DNA of 26,541 bases from Streptomyces rubellomurinus (GTDB lineage Bacteria; Actinomycetota; Actinomycetes; Streptomycetales; Streptomycetaceae), in contig NZ_JZKH01000099.1 of assembly GCF_000961885.1 (NCBI RefSeq), forward strand, positions 1 to 26,541. The letters are read 5' to 3'. Below the pieces are notes generated by a model. It ran no database searches, was not told the origin of the DNA, and saw only the letters and a list, made by a program, of their open reading frames with translations. Position numbers and translations under genes: made by a program. Below are positions 14,396 through 22,090 of this stretch, piece after piece; within the stretch, counting starts at the first letter, position 1, and every line of letters starts with the position of its first letter.

Positions 14396-15475
14396 ATGTC
14401 CGTCGATCGTGGGTCGGCCCGTGCGCGGGTGACCGAGCTGTTGGGCATCGAGCATCCGATCGTGCAGGGGCCGTTCGGGGGTGGCTACTCCACGGTGGGC
14501 CTGGCCGCGGCGGTGTCCAACGGTGGCGGGCTGGGTTCCTACGGTGCCCATGTCCTCGCTCCGGCGGAGATCGGGGCCGTGGTGGCGGAGATCAGGGCCC
14601 GGACGGCGCGTCCGTTCGCGGTGAACCTCTGGGTGCCGCAGCCGGGGGAGCGGGAACTGGCGGTGACGGAGGAGGAGTTCGCCGCGTACCTGGGGCCGGT
14701 GCGGCCGCACCTCGAGCGGCTCGGGCTGCCCGATCCGGAGTTTCCCGTGTCGTTCGGGCAGGACTTCGAGCGGCAGGTGGAGGCGCTGTTGGAGGCCCGG
14801 CCGCCGGTGTTCAGCTTCGTGATGGGCGTTCCGCCCGCGAGCGTGCTGGCCGAGGCGCGGCGGCGCGGCATCGTCACCCTGGGGACGGCGACCACGGTCG
14901 ACGAGGCGGTGGCGCTCGACGAGGCGGGGGTCGACGCCGTCGTGGCCTCCGGGTCGGATGCCGGGGGACACCGCGGGGCGTGGCTGCGGCCGGTGGGGGA
15001 GTCCCTGGTCGGGACGTTCTCGCTGGTCCCGCAGGTCGTCGACGCCGTGTCGGTGCCGGTGGTCGCCGCGGGCGGGATCGTCGACGGCCGGGGGATCACG
15101 GCCGCGCTCGCGCTCGGTGCGGGCGCCGTGCAGATCGGCACCGGCTTCCTCGCCACCGACGAATCCGGCGCGAGCCCGGCCCACAAGGAGGCCCTGCACG
15201 GCCCGCAGGCCCGGGTCACCGTGCTGACCAGTGCCTTCTCGGGCCGCCAGGCCCGGACGATCGCCAACGGGTTCGCGCGGGACCTGGCCGGCCGCGAGGG
15301 CGAGCTCGCGCCGTACCCGGTGCAGGGCGCGCTGACCGCGCCCCTCCGCCGGGCGGCCGTCGAGCGGGGGCTGCCCGACTACCTCAACCTCTGGGCCGGG
15401 CAGGCCGCGCCGCTCGCCCGGCCGCGGACGGCCCGGGAGTACCTCGCCGCCCTCGTCGAGGAGGCCGGGCTGTAG
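14396..15475 (+). CDS. Nitronate monooxygenase (2-nitropropane dioxygenase family)
   Basis: 359 aa FMN-dependent TIM-barrel enzyme that would oxidise alkyl nitronates to carbonyl compounds and nitrite. Seen: LLGIEHPIVQGPFGGG at the N-terminus; VSNGGGLGSYGAH, a flavin-contacting loop; GVDAVVASGSDAGGHRG with His192, the usual catalytic His of the family; and the phosphate-binding strands PVVAAGGIVDGRGITAALALGAGAVQIGTGFLAT. The length is normal. AAGGAGGAG, 2 nt before the ATG at its 3' end and spaced correctly from its core, supports this start rather than 14369. It may detoxify nitro toxins such as propionate-3-nitronate. It is convergent with the GNAT gene, with only 17 nt between stop codons. 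Confidence 0.93.
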   Translation: MSVDRGSARARVTELLGIEHPIVQGPFGGGYSTVGLAAAVSNGGGLGSYGAHVLAPAEIGAVVAEIRARTARPFAVNLWVPQPGERELAVTEEEFAAYLGPVRPHLERLGLPDPEFPVSFGQDFERQVEALLEARPPVFSFVMGVPPASVLAEARRRGIVTLGTATTVDEAVALDEAGVDAVVASGSDAGGHRGAWLRPVGESLVGTFSLVPQVVDAVSVPVVAAGGIVDGRGITAALALGAGAVQIGTGFLATDESGASPAHKEALHGPQARVTVLTSAFSGRQARTIANGFARDLAGREGELAPYPVQGALTAPLRRAAVERGLPDYLNLWAGQAAPLARPRTAREYLAALVEEAGL

Positions 15476-15492
15476 ACGTGGCGGGGCGGCGG

Positions 15493-15930
15493 CTACGGCA
15501 GGTTGATCCGGTAGTTGATGAACCCGTGGTTCTCGGCGACCTTGTCGTAGAGCCGGCGCGCCGTCTCGTTGGTCTCGTGGGTGATCCAGTACACGCGGGA
15601 GCAGTCCCGGGCGCGGGCCCAGTCGGCGACGGCCTCGATCAGTGCCCGCCCGACGCCCTGGCCGCGGGTCTCCGGCGCGGTGAACAGGTCCTGGAGGTAG
15701 CACACGTCCGGCGCCGAGGTGCTGGCGTGGACGAGGAAGTGGGTGATCCCGACCAGCTTGCCGTCCACCTTGGCGCCGAGGGCGTGCATGCGGGTGTCGT
15801 CCTGGAAGGCCGTCCAGGCGCGCTCGTACATGTCGTCCGGCAGCTCGCGCTCGTAGAAGTCCATGTAGGCGCGGAAGAGGACCTCCCACTCCTGGCGGTC
15901 GGACGGGGTGAGCCTGCCGATGGTGACCAC
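15493..15930 (-). CDS. GNAT family N-acetyltransferase
   Basis: 145 aa single-domain acetyltransferase using acetyl-CoA. The pyrophosphate-binding motif A is [22 protein letters not shown], with RGQGVG at residues 89-94; motif B is [22 protein letters not shown] near the C-terminus. The acceptor substrate is not evident; similar small GNATs modify amines, peptides or antibiotics. The start is GTG at 15930 with AAAGGA about 8 nt upstream. It is transcribed in the same direction as the GlxA/hydrolase pair but lies 124 nt downstream of them, so it may be separate. Confidence 0.92.
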   Translation of the reverse strand: MVTIGRLTPSDRQEWEVLFRAYMDFYERELPDDMYERAWTAFQDDTRMHALGAKVDGKLVGITHFLVHASTSAPDVCYLQDLFTAPETRGQGVGRALIEAVADWARARDCSRVYWITHETNETARRLYDKVAENHGFINYRINLP

Positions 15931-16054
15931 GTGTTTTCCTTTGCTGGTGGCGGAGTTCGGGCGGGGCGCGAGGGCGGGCCCCGCGCTGTGACGGGCTCAG
16001 TATTTCCGTTCCCCGAGGCGCCGGACAGTGCCGATCCGAACAAAAGGATCAGGG

Positions 16055-17029
16055 TCAGGTCGACCTTTGGGCCCTGGTCCTGACGCCGCCTCCGCCCCCG
16101 GCCCCGCCTCCGCCCCCGGCCTCCGTACGGGCGGCGCGGAGGCGGCGCAGCATGCGGGCGTCCTGGAAGCCGACCGCGCGGGCGGCCGTCTCGGTGGTCG
16201 CGCCGTGGGCGATGAGGTGTTCGGCGCGCTCGACGCGCAGTTCCTGCTGGTACCGCAGCGGGGTGAGCCCGGTCGCCTCGGTGAAGTGGCGGGTGAGGGT
16301 GCGTTCGCTGACGCCGGAGGCGGCGGCGAGGTCGGCGAGGCCGAGCCGGGTGTCGAAGCGGGCGTCGATGAGGTCCTGGACGCGGTGGACGGCGTCGACG
16401 AGGTGGCCGCGGTGCCGGAGCATCGCGCTGGTCTGCCGCTCGTCGCCGTTGCGGCGGGCGTAGACGACCATCTCGCGGGCGATCCGGGCGGCGGCCGCCG
16501 GGCCGTGCCGGACGGCGACGAGGTGCAGCGCGAGGTCGATCCCGCTGGCGATGCCCGCCGAGGTGACGACCCGGTCGTCGACGACGTAGAGCACGTCCCG
16601 GACGACGGTGGCCCGCCGGTAGCGGCGGGCGAGTTCGTCCTGGAGGTCGTGGTGGGTGGTGCAGCGCCGGCCGTCCAGCAGCCCGGCGCGGCCGAGCGCG
16701 TCGGCGCCGGCGCACACGCTCGCGACCGTCCCGCCGGCGGCGTGGTGCGCGGTGAGCCGGTCGAGCGTGGCGGCGGTCAGCGCGCCGTTGGACCGCAGGC
16801 GCGGCGCCCGCCAGCCGGGCACCACGACGAGGTCGCCGGGCGCGAGGCGCGGCCACGCGGTGGCGGCCCGCAGGGTGACGCCCTGCGCGGTGGGGACGTC
16901 CTCCTGCTCGGCCACGTACGCGCTCCGGTAGCCGAGGCCGTGGTCGGCCGCGGTGGAGAACACCTGGGCGGGCCCGGCGAGGTCCAGCAGGTGCACGTGC
17001 GGGACGAGCAGGAAGACGACACGGGTCAC
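16055..17029 (-). CDS. GlxA-family (DJ-1/AraC) transcriptional regulator
   Basis: 324 aa. Residues 3-170 are a DJ-1/PfpI class-I amidotransferase-like sensor domain (RVVFLLVPHVHLLDLAGPAQVF; nucleophile-elbow segment TVASVCAGADALGRAGLLDG with Cys106). Residues 210-300 are an AraC-type double helix-turn-helix (LADLAAASGVSERTLTRHF, then GLTPLRYQQELRVERA). The tail is Gly-rich and probably disordered. The start is GTG at 17029, overlapping the hydrolase stop as GTGA, so the two genes are translationally coupled and the hydrolase operon is the likely regulatory target. The inducer is unknown; whether Cys106 is catalytic cannot be read. Confidence 0.9.
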   Translation of the reverse strand: MTRVVFLLVPHVHLLDLAGPAQVFSTAADHGLGYRSAYVAEQEDVPTAQGVTLRAATAWPRLAPGDLVVVPGWRAPRLRSNGALTAATLDRLTAHHAAGGTVASVCAGADALGRAGLLDGRRCTTHHDLQDELARRYRRATVVRDVLYVVDDRVVTSAGIASGIDLALHLVAVRHGPAAAARIAREMVVYARRNGDERQTSAMLRHRGHLVDAVHRVQDLIDARFDTRLGLADLAAASGVSERTLTRHFTEATGLTPLRYQQELRVERAEHLIAHGATTETAARAVGFQDARMLRRLRAARTEAGGGGGAGGGGGVRTRAQRST

Positions 17030-17610
17030 GATCCGGTCAACTCCTTCACGGTGGTGACGGTGGCGAAGCGGCCGGCCAGAGCGTACTCGGTGCGGGCGAT
17101 GACGTCGTCCGTGGAGAGGGTGCGCGGATCGGCGAGGACCTCGGCGAGGCTGCGTCCGGCGGGGGCGTCGCGGTGCTCGATCGGGTGGGTGGCGGTGGCG
17201 TCGGTGACGAAGGTGACGTCGTAGCCGAGGTCGTTCGCGACCCGGGTGGTGGTCTCGCAGCACTGCTCGGTGCGGATGCCGCTGACCACGACGCCGCGCA
17301 CGCCGTGCTGGGTGAGCAGCTGCTGGAGGTTGGTGGTGGTGAACGCGTTGTGCGAGGTCTTGGTGACGACGGGCTCGCCCTCGGCCGGCACCAGGCCGTC
17401 GATCAGGTGGACGAAGCCGCGGGCCGGGTCGAAGACCGTGCCGGTGCCGGGCTCGGAGTGCAGGACCCAGACGACGAGGTCGCCGCGGCCCCGGGCGTGC
17501 TCGACGAGCTCGTTGACCCGGTCGACGATCGCGGGGTTGGACACGGCGGCCCAGTTCTCGCGCTGCCGGAAGGATTCCTGGACGTCGATGACGAGGAGTG
17601 CGTTCTTCAT
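17026..17610 (-). CDS. Isochorismatase-like cysteine hydrolase
   Basis: 194 aa cysteine hydrolase of the isochorismatase/nicotinamidase superfamily. The catalytic triad is visible: Asp9 (ALLVIDVQESF), Lys84 (VVTKTSHNAF) and Cys117 (GIRTEQCCETTTRVANDLG). A second Cys follows immediately, which is unusual but tolerated. The C-terminal strand VTFVTDATATHP is typical. Substrates in the family range from isochorismate and nicotinamide to carbamoyl compounds; with a GlxA regulator attached, amide hydrolysis in a small catabolic pathway is plausible. It is first in the operon and overlaps the regulator by 4 nt. CAGGAT 6 nt before the ATG may be a weak leaderless -10. Confidence 0.92.
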   Translation of the reverse strand: MKNALLVIDVQESFRQRENWAAVSNPAIVDRVNELVEHARGRGDLVVWVLHSEPGTGTVFDPARGFVHLIDGLVPAEGEPVVTKTSHNAFTTTNLQQLLTQHGVRGVVVSGIRTEQCCETTTRVANDLGYDVTFVTDATATHPIEHRDAPAGRSLAEVLADPRTLSTDDVIARTEYALAGRFATVTTVKELTGS

Positions 17611-17716
17611 GCCTCGATCCTGGCCCCTGTCGGCGGCCTGGGCGTAGACACCATCGGGCCCGGATGCGGAACGATCCGGTCAGGCGCCGAGGCACGGTCC
17701 GGAGAAACCCCTTGCG

Positions 17717-17742
17717 CAATGGTCAAGAAGTGTTGACCATTG
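17717..17742. promoter_or_regulatory. Perfect inverted repeat: probable ArsR-type operator
   Basis: CAATGGTCAA and TTGACCATTG are perfect 10-bp arms around a 6-nt spacer, 5 nt before the ATG of the ArsR-like gene. It is the expected autoregulatory site and would block transcription or translation start of the repressor/exporter operon. Confidence 0.85.
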
Positions 17743-17747
17743 AGGGC

Positions 17748-18287
17748 ATGCCCACCGATGATCTTCCCGAGACGTTCCACGTCACCACGGACGAGCAGCT
17801 GCGCGCCGTCTCCAACCTCACCCGTCACCGCATCATGGCGGTGCTCCGCTTCGAGCCCGCGACGATCACCCAGATCGCCGAGCGGGTCGGCCTCGCCAAG
17901 GGCAGTTCCAGCTACCACGTGCGGCTGCTCGAACGGGCCGGCCTGGTGAAGGTGGTCCGGACGCGGAAGGTGCGGGGAGTCAACGAGCGCTACTACGCGA
18001 TGGCCGCGCGGTCGGTCGTGCTGCCGGCCCCGGGCGAGGGCGGGCCGGACGTGCTGATGCGGCACGCGGTCGCGGACCTGGAGGCCGCGCCCGCGGACGG
18101 CGGGCGGCAGGTGCGGATGGCCCATCTGCGGCTCACCGACGAGCAGTTCGCGGAACTGGGCGCGCGGCTGCACGCCCTGGCGGACGAGTACCGGGAGCTG
18201 TCCGATCCGTCGCTGCCGGACACCTCGCTGGTCTTCGCCCTGTTCCACCCGGCACCCGTCCAGCAGACCGAGGAGGACGCCAAGTGA
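17748..18287 (+). CDS. ArsR-type winged-helix transcriptional regulator
   Basis: 179 aa. Residues 16-85 form an ArsR/HTH_20 winged helix: LRAVSNLTRHRIMAVLRF, ATITQIAERVGLAKGSSSYH as the helix-turn-helix (with the SSSYHVRLLERAGLVK recognition helix), and VRTRKVRGVNERYYAM as the wing. No metal-binding CxC motif is present, so it is not a classical metal sensor. The C-terminal half (about 105-160) is an effector or dimerisation region seen in regulators that accompany exporters. The start at 17748 sits 5 nt after the operator palindrome. The stop overlaps the MFS start (GTGA), giving a coupled operon. Confidence 0.9.
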   Translation: MPTDDLPETFHVTTDEQLRAVSNLTRHRIMAVLRFEPATITQIAERVGLAKGSSSYHVRLLERAGLVKVVRTRKVRGVNERYYAMAARSVVLPAPGEGGPDVLMRHAVADLEAAPADGGRQVRMAHLRLTDEQFAELGARLHALADEYRELSDPSLPDTSLVFALFHPAPVQQTEEDAK

Positions 18288-19606
18288 GCACGGAAGCAAC
18301 GACGGTGCCCACCGGGTTCGGACGGCTGTGGACCGCGCAGACGGTCTCCTCGCTCGGCGACGGGGTCTCGCACGCCGCACTGCCGCTGCTCGCCCTGACC
18401 CTGACCCGTGATCCGATGGCGCTCGCCGCCGTCTCGGCCGCCGGCACGCTGCCGTGGCTGCTCTTCGGGGTGCTCGGCGGCGCGCTGGTGGACCGCTGGG
18501 ACCGCCGGCGCACGATGTGGGTCACGGACGCGGCGCGCGCGGTGCTGCTCGCGGTACCGGCGGCAGCGGCCGCGCTCGACGTGCTGAGCATTCCGCTGCT
18601 CGCGGCCGTCGCCTTCCTGCTCGGCCTCGGCGGACTCTTCTTCGACACGGCCGCCACCGCCTACCTGCCCGACCTGCTCGGCCGCGACCCGGCCGTCCTG
18701 GAGCGCGCCAACTCCCGCCTGCGCGGCACCCAGACCGCCGCGTCCGGCTTCGCGGGGCCACCCGCGGGCAGCGCCCTGCTCGCGCTCGGCCGGGCGCTCC
18801 CGCTGCTCGCCGACGCGGTGTCCTTCGCCCTCTCCGCCGTCCTCGTACGGTCCCTGCCCGCCGCGCCCCGGCCCGTCCCGCAGGCCCGCGAGTCGCTGCT
18901 GCGGCAGGCGCGGGCCGGCGCCTCGTACGTGTTCCGGGACCGCTTGCTGCTCGGGCTCGCGCTGCGCCCGGCGGTCGGGAACGTCGCCTTCCTCGCCGTG
19001 GAGACGGTCCTCGCCCTCTTCGCGCACGACCGCCTCGGCACCGGCACCCTCGGCTTCGGCCTGCTCCTCACCGTGGAGTCCACCGGCGGCCTGCTCGGCG
19101 CGGGCATCGCCTCCTCCCTCGGCCGGCGGCTCGGCACCGGCACCGCACTCACCTGCACGGCCGCCCTCGAGGGGCTCGCCATCCTGGGCCTCGCCGCGGC
19201 CCCGAACGCGTACGTGGCCGGCCTCGCGCTCGCCGCCTGCGGGGTGGGCATGGGCGCCACGATGGTGCTCAGCCCCTCCCTCCGGCAGGCGATCGTCCCC
19301 GCCGAGCTGATGGGCCGGGTCACCTCCACCTCCCGGATGCTCGCCATGTGCGCCGCCCCGCTCGGTGCCGTCCTCGGCGGCTGGCTGGCCGCCACCCACG
19401 ACGTGCGCACCCCGCTGTACACCGCGGCCGGCCTCCTCCTCGCGATGACCGCCGTCACCTCGACCATGACCACCAACCGCAGGGTCGAGGCGGCGCTGCG
19501 GGCCGCCGCCCCGGCCGCTGCCCCGGCCGGCGACCCGGTCGGCGACCCGGCCGGCGACCCGGATCTCCCGGAGTCCGGGGAGCTCGTCCAGGCGGGTGCT
19601 CGGTAG
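18284..19606 (+). CDS. MFS exporter (EntS/MFS_3-like)
   Basis: 440 aa, about 12 transmembrane helices. N-terminus FGRLWTAQTVSSLGDGVSHAALPLLAL is typical of the MFS_3 / enterobactin-exporter-like branch, and LVDRWDRRRTMWVTDAARAV is the loop 2-3 signature. It would export a small molecule by proton antiport. The C-terminus ends in a low-complexity tail with repeated GDP units (GDPVGDPAGDPD), encoded by 12-bp repeats at about 19531-19562. The GTG start overlaps the ArsR-like stop by 4 nt, so repressor and pump are made together and probably respond to the exported compound. Confidence 0.93.
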   Translation: MSTEATTVPTGFGRLWTAQTVSSLGDGVSHAALPLLALTLTRDPMALAAVSAAGTLPWLLFGVLGGALVDRWDRRRTMWVTDAARAVLLAVPAAAAALDVLSIPLLAAVAFLLGLGGLFFDTAATAYLPDLLGRDPAVLERANSRLRGTQTAASGFAGPPAGSALLALGRALPLLADAVSFALSAVLVRSLPAAPRPVPQARESLLRQARAGASYVFRDRLLLGLALRPAVGNVAFLAVETVLALFAHDRLGTGTLGFGLLLTVESTGGLLGAGIASSLGRRLGTGTALTCTAALEGLAILGLAAAPNAYVAGLALAACGVGMGATMVLSPSLRQAIVPAELMGRVTSTSRMLAMCAAPLGAVLGGWLAATHDVRTPLYTAAGLLLAMTAVTSTMTTNRRVEAALRAAAPAAAPAGDPVGDPAGDPDLPESGELVQAGAR

Positions 19607-19638
19607 GGCCCCGACAGGCCTGAAGCCCGGCACCGGCG

Positions 19639-19677
19639 GAGCCGCCGGCCGTACCACGGGGGTACGGCCGGCGGCTC
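19639..19677. terminator. Strong bidirectional terminator
   Basis: Perfect 17-bp arms (19639-19655 and 19661-19677) around a 5-nt loop, between the convergent MFS and ricin-domain genes. Confidence 0.92.
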
Positions 19678-19700
19678 GTCGGGCGGTCGGGTGCCGGTGC

Positions 19701-20660
19701 TCAGTCGCCGGGGACGCTGAAGCGCTGCGTGTCGCCGCCGTTGCAGGCGTACATCTGCAACTGCCGCTGGTCGGTGGTGTCACCGTTCGGGATGTCCAGG
19801 CAGTACGACCACTGCGCGTTCCGCAGCTGCCCGTTCTCGTAGTACCACTGCTGCGGGGCGCTGCCGTTGCAGTCCCACAGCCACACCAGGGCGCCGGTCG
19901 AGGCGCCGTTGGCGTCGAGGCACTTGCCGAGGGCCTTCACGGCCAGTCCGTCCCGGTCCCACCACTGGGCGTTGGTGTTGTTGCAGTGGTAGATCTGGAC
20001 GGGCGTCCCGTTGGCCGTGCCGGACCCGCGGACGTCCAGGCACTTGCCGTCCTTGCCGACCACCGGCCCGCCGGGCAGGCGGTAGAAGTTGACGTTGCCC
20101 CCCGAGCTGTTGAAGCGGCCGTAGAAGCCCCAGTTCGTCCATCCGCCGTCGCTGTGCAGCGTGAACGTGCCCTGGTCGAAGATCCAGAGGTTGAAGCGGA
20201 TGCCGTTGCTGTGGGTGAGGATCGCGGAGGCCCGGACGGTGCTGAAGTTCATGTCGAACCGGGCGTCGGAGCGGACCAGGAGCAGGTTGTAGTGACCGCC
20301 GGTCAGGTCGGCGCCGTGCGCCACGAAGCCCTTGACGAGCTGGTCCGGTGGGAAGACGAAGGGCGGGTACTGGTCGAACAGGGACTGGATGGCGCCGCCC
20401 ACCCCGATGTCGTCCTTGGTGATCTGGACGCCGGACGAGGCGAGCTGCGCGCGCGGCGCCGCGTGCGCGGGTGTGGACGGGGACACGGACGGGGACGGGT
20501 GAGCGGTGGGCGCGGCGAGCGGGATGCTGCCCTGGTCGCTCGCGGCGGCGATCGCGGGCAGCGAAGCCCGGTCCGGTGACTGCGCGGCCGCGGCCGGCCC
20601 GAGGGCGAGGACGGTTCCCGCCGCGAGCAGCAGGGCGGAGCCCAGGAGGGTTCTCTTCAT
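19701..20660 (-). CDS. Secreted ricin-type lectin-like protein (paralogue A)
   Basis: 319 aa. Signal peptide at residues 1-26 (LLGSALLLAAGTVLALGPAAAA), then a Pro/Ser/Ala-rich linker to about 75. Residues 80-195 form a domain I do not recognise, with GGHYNLLLVRSDARFDMNFS, FTLHSDGGWTNWGFYGRF and NFYRLPGG. Residues 203-319 are a ricin-type beta-trefoil with three repeats (GKCLDVRG..AQWW; GKCLDANG..QQWYY; SYCLDIPN..TQRFSV), giving likely sugar binding. It shares both domains and order with the gene immediately upstream (paralogue B). The start at 20660 has GAGGTG 7 nt upstream; an ATG at 20675 would place that site inside the gene. Carbohydrate targeting is likely; enzymatic or toxic activity is unknown. 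Confidence 0.87.
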   Translation of the reverse strand: MKRTLLGSALLLAAGTVLALGPAAAAQSPDRASLPAIAAASDQGSIPLAAPTAHPSPSVSPSTPAHAAPRAQLASSGVQITKDDIGVGGAIQSLFDQYPPFVFPPDQLVKGFVAHGADLTGGHYNLLLVRSDARFDMNFSTVRASAILTHSNGIRFNLWIFDQGTFTLHSDGGWTNWGFYGRFNSSGGNVNFYRLPGGPVVGKDGKCLDVRGSGTANGTPVQIYHCNNTNAQWWDRDGLAVKALGKCLDANGASTGALVWLWDCNGSAPQQWYYENGQLRNAQWSYCLDIPNGDTTDQRQLQMYACNGGDTQRFSVPGD

Positions 20661-20695
20661 GGGGGTGCACCTCATGTGCGAAGTCGGTGGTGGTG

Positions 20696-20718
20696 GGCCC
20701 GGCCGGGGCGGCCGGGCC
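20696..20718 (-). terminator. Hairpin between the two ricin-domain genes
   Basis: Nine-bp arms GGCCCGGCC / GGCCGGGCC around a 5-nt loop, 15 nt after the stop of paralogue B. It would separate, at least partly, the transcripts of B and A. Confidence 0.65.
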
Positions 20719-20732
20719 GGGGCGTGCCGTCG

Positions 20733-21770
20733 CTACGGCAGGGTGAAGTGCTGCGTGCTGCTGTCGTTGCACGGGTACATCTGCAGCCGGTTGCCGTTGC
20801 CCAGGTTGCTGTTGGGAACGTCGAGGCAGTACTGCCACTTGGCGTTGCGCAGCGCGCCGTTGTCGTAGGACCACTGCTGCGGCGGGGTGCCGTTGCAGTC
20901 CCAGAGCTGGACCTTGTCGGTCCAGCCGCCGCCGCCCGCGTCGAGGCACTTGGTGACGCCGCTGATGGTGACCTTGAGCGCCTGCCCGTCGCGGTACCAC
21001 CACTGCGGGTCGGTGGTGTTGCAGTCGTAGATCTGGATGGGGTTGCCGTTGCCCAGGCCGCCCTGCTGGTCGTCGACGCACTTGGAGTCGGCGGCGGCGC
21101 TCCTCATGCTGTCGCCGGGGGACTTGTAGAACGTGAGCTCGCCCGAGCTGGACCTGCTGAAGCGGCCGTAGAAGCCCCAGTTGCTCCACCCGCCGTCGCT
21201 GCGCAGGGTGAAGTGTCCCGAGTCGAAGATGAAGAGGCGGAAGAGCTGGCCGTCCTTGTACTTGATGTGGCCGTCCCAGACGGTGTGCGCGAAGGAGGCG
21301 TCGAAGCGGGCGTCGTCGGCGACCAGCATGATGTTGTAGTGGCCGCCGGTGCGTGCCGCGGTGTCGTTGACGACCGCCTGCACGAAGGATCCCCGGTCCG
21401 GCTTCTCCAGCGCCTTCTGGATGATGTCGACGAGCTTCTCGAAGATGTCGATGAGGGACGAGATGATGTCGGTCACCGGGTTTCCGGCCCGCGGCTGGAC
21501 GGCCTTCGGGGCCGCGCCCCCCTTGGCACCCGGTTTCAGGTCCGTGCTCAGCGGCGCCGGCGGCTGGAGCGGGACCTCCTGGCCCCCCGAGGCCAGGCGG
21601 GGCGGCGGGAGCTGCGCCGGCGCCGCGGGCGGCGGCGATGCCTGCGCCGAGATGCGGACGCCGGCGGCGTGCGCCTCCTGGGCGGGCGCGGCGAAGGCCG
21701 TGCCGGCCACCACGAGGAGGGCGCCGGCCGCCAGGAGGGCGGTGGAGCCGAGGCGGTGTGCTCGTGTCAT
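20733..21770 (-). CDS. Secreted ricin-type lectin-like protein (paralogue B)
   Basis: 345 aa. Signal peptide at residues 1-35 (ALLAAGALLVVAGTAFA; alternative cleavage after AHA), then a Pro-rich linker to about 92. Residues 98-123 (VTDIISSLIDIFEKLVDIIQ and on) are strikingly amphipathic. Residues 140-215 repeat the unrecognised domain of paralogue A (GGHYNIMLVADDARFDASF, FTLRSDGGWSNWGFYGRFSR). Residues 229-345 are a three-repeat ricin beta-trefoil with CVDDQQGG..PQWW, KCLDAGGG..QQWSY and YCLDVPN..TQHFTLP. The start at 21770 is set by the signal peptide and an AAGGAGA about 11 nt upstream; the longer ORF to 22046 is unsupported. It probably binds extracellular glycans. Confidence 0.87.
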   Translation of the reverse strand: MTRAHRLGSTALLAAGALLVVAGTAFAAPAQEAHAAGVRISAQASPPPAAPAQLPPPRLASGGQEVPLQPPAPLSTDLKPGAKGGAAPKAVQPRAGNPVTDIISSLIDIFEKLVDIIQKALEKPDRGSFVQAVVNDTAARTGGHYNIMLVADDARFDASFAHTVWDGHIKYKDGQLFRLFIFDSGHFTLRSDGGWSNWGFYGRFSRSSSGELTFYKSPGDSMRSAAADSKCVDDQQGGLGNGNPIQIYDCNTTDPQWWYRDGQALKVTISGVTKCLDAGGGGWTDKVQLWDCNGTPPQQWSYDNGALRNAKWQYCLDVPNSNLGNGNRLQMYPCNDSSTQHFTLP

Positions 21771-21853
21771 GTCGTACCGGTTCTCCTTCGGGGAGGGCCG
21801 GGGCGGTCCCGGCCCGCCGGGAACTGTCCGGCAGTCCGATACACACCGCATGG

Positions 21854-21876
21854 ACACGCCCGTAAACGGCGCGTGT
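21854..21876. promoter_or_regulatory. Imperfect palindrome upstream of paralogue B
   Basis: ACACGC-CCGT-AA-ACGG-C-GCGTGT: both arm segments pair with a single extra C. It lies about 85-105 nt upstream of the paralogue B start and is a candidate operator. Confidence 0.4.
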
Positions 21877-21880
21877 ACAT

Positions 21881-21912
21881 GCCGACCCTCCGAGCGGGCC
21901 CGGAGGGTCGGC
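21881..21912. terminator. 12-bp perfect hairpin, terminator or attenuator
   Basis: GCCGACCCTCCG pairs with CGGAGGGTCGGC around an 8-nt loop. No gene ends here, so it is either an upstream leader structure or attenuator of the minus-strand gene, or a block to read-through. Confidence 0.5.
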
Positions 21913-21948
21913 CGTCCGGTGGCGGGTGAGGAGTGCCGCCCCTTCTTC

Positions 21949-22004
21949 GTGCCGGTGGTTCCGTGTCCGTGGTCCCGTGCCGGTGGTTCCGTGCCGGTGG
22001 TGAT
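21949..22004. repeat. Four 14-bp tandem repeats
   Basis: Units start at 21949, 21963, 21977 and 21991. Units 1 and 3 are identical (GTGCCGGTGGTTCC); units 2 and 4 are diverged. Period 14 bp, non-coding. Confidence 0.85.
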
Positions 22005-22065
22005 GACGGGGCGTCCGGCGATGTCGTGCAGGCTGATCGACAGCACGAGTGGCGCGTGACACCCT

Positions 22066-22090
22066 GGAACCGGCGGTGCTCCGGTACGGT
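22066..22090 (+). promoter_or_regulatory. Possible ECF-sigma-type promoter
   Basis: GGAAC (22066-22070), a 16-nt spacer and CGGT (22087-22090) resemble the GGAAC-N16-CGT pattern of envelope-stress ECF sigma factors of the SigE kind. It lies 83 nt before the NfeD-like gene. The -10 match is partial. Confidence 0.3.

Noticed and set aside
21949..22004. Possible CRISPR array
   Set aside because: The repeats are contiguous 14-bp tandem units without spacers, and no cas gene is present.
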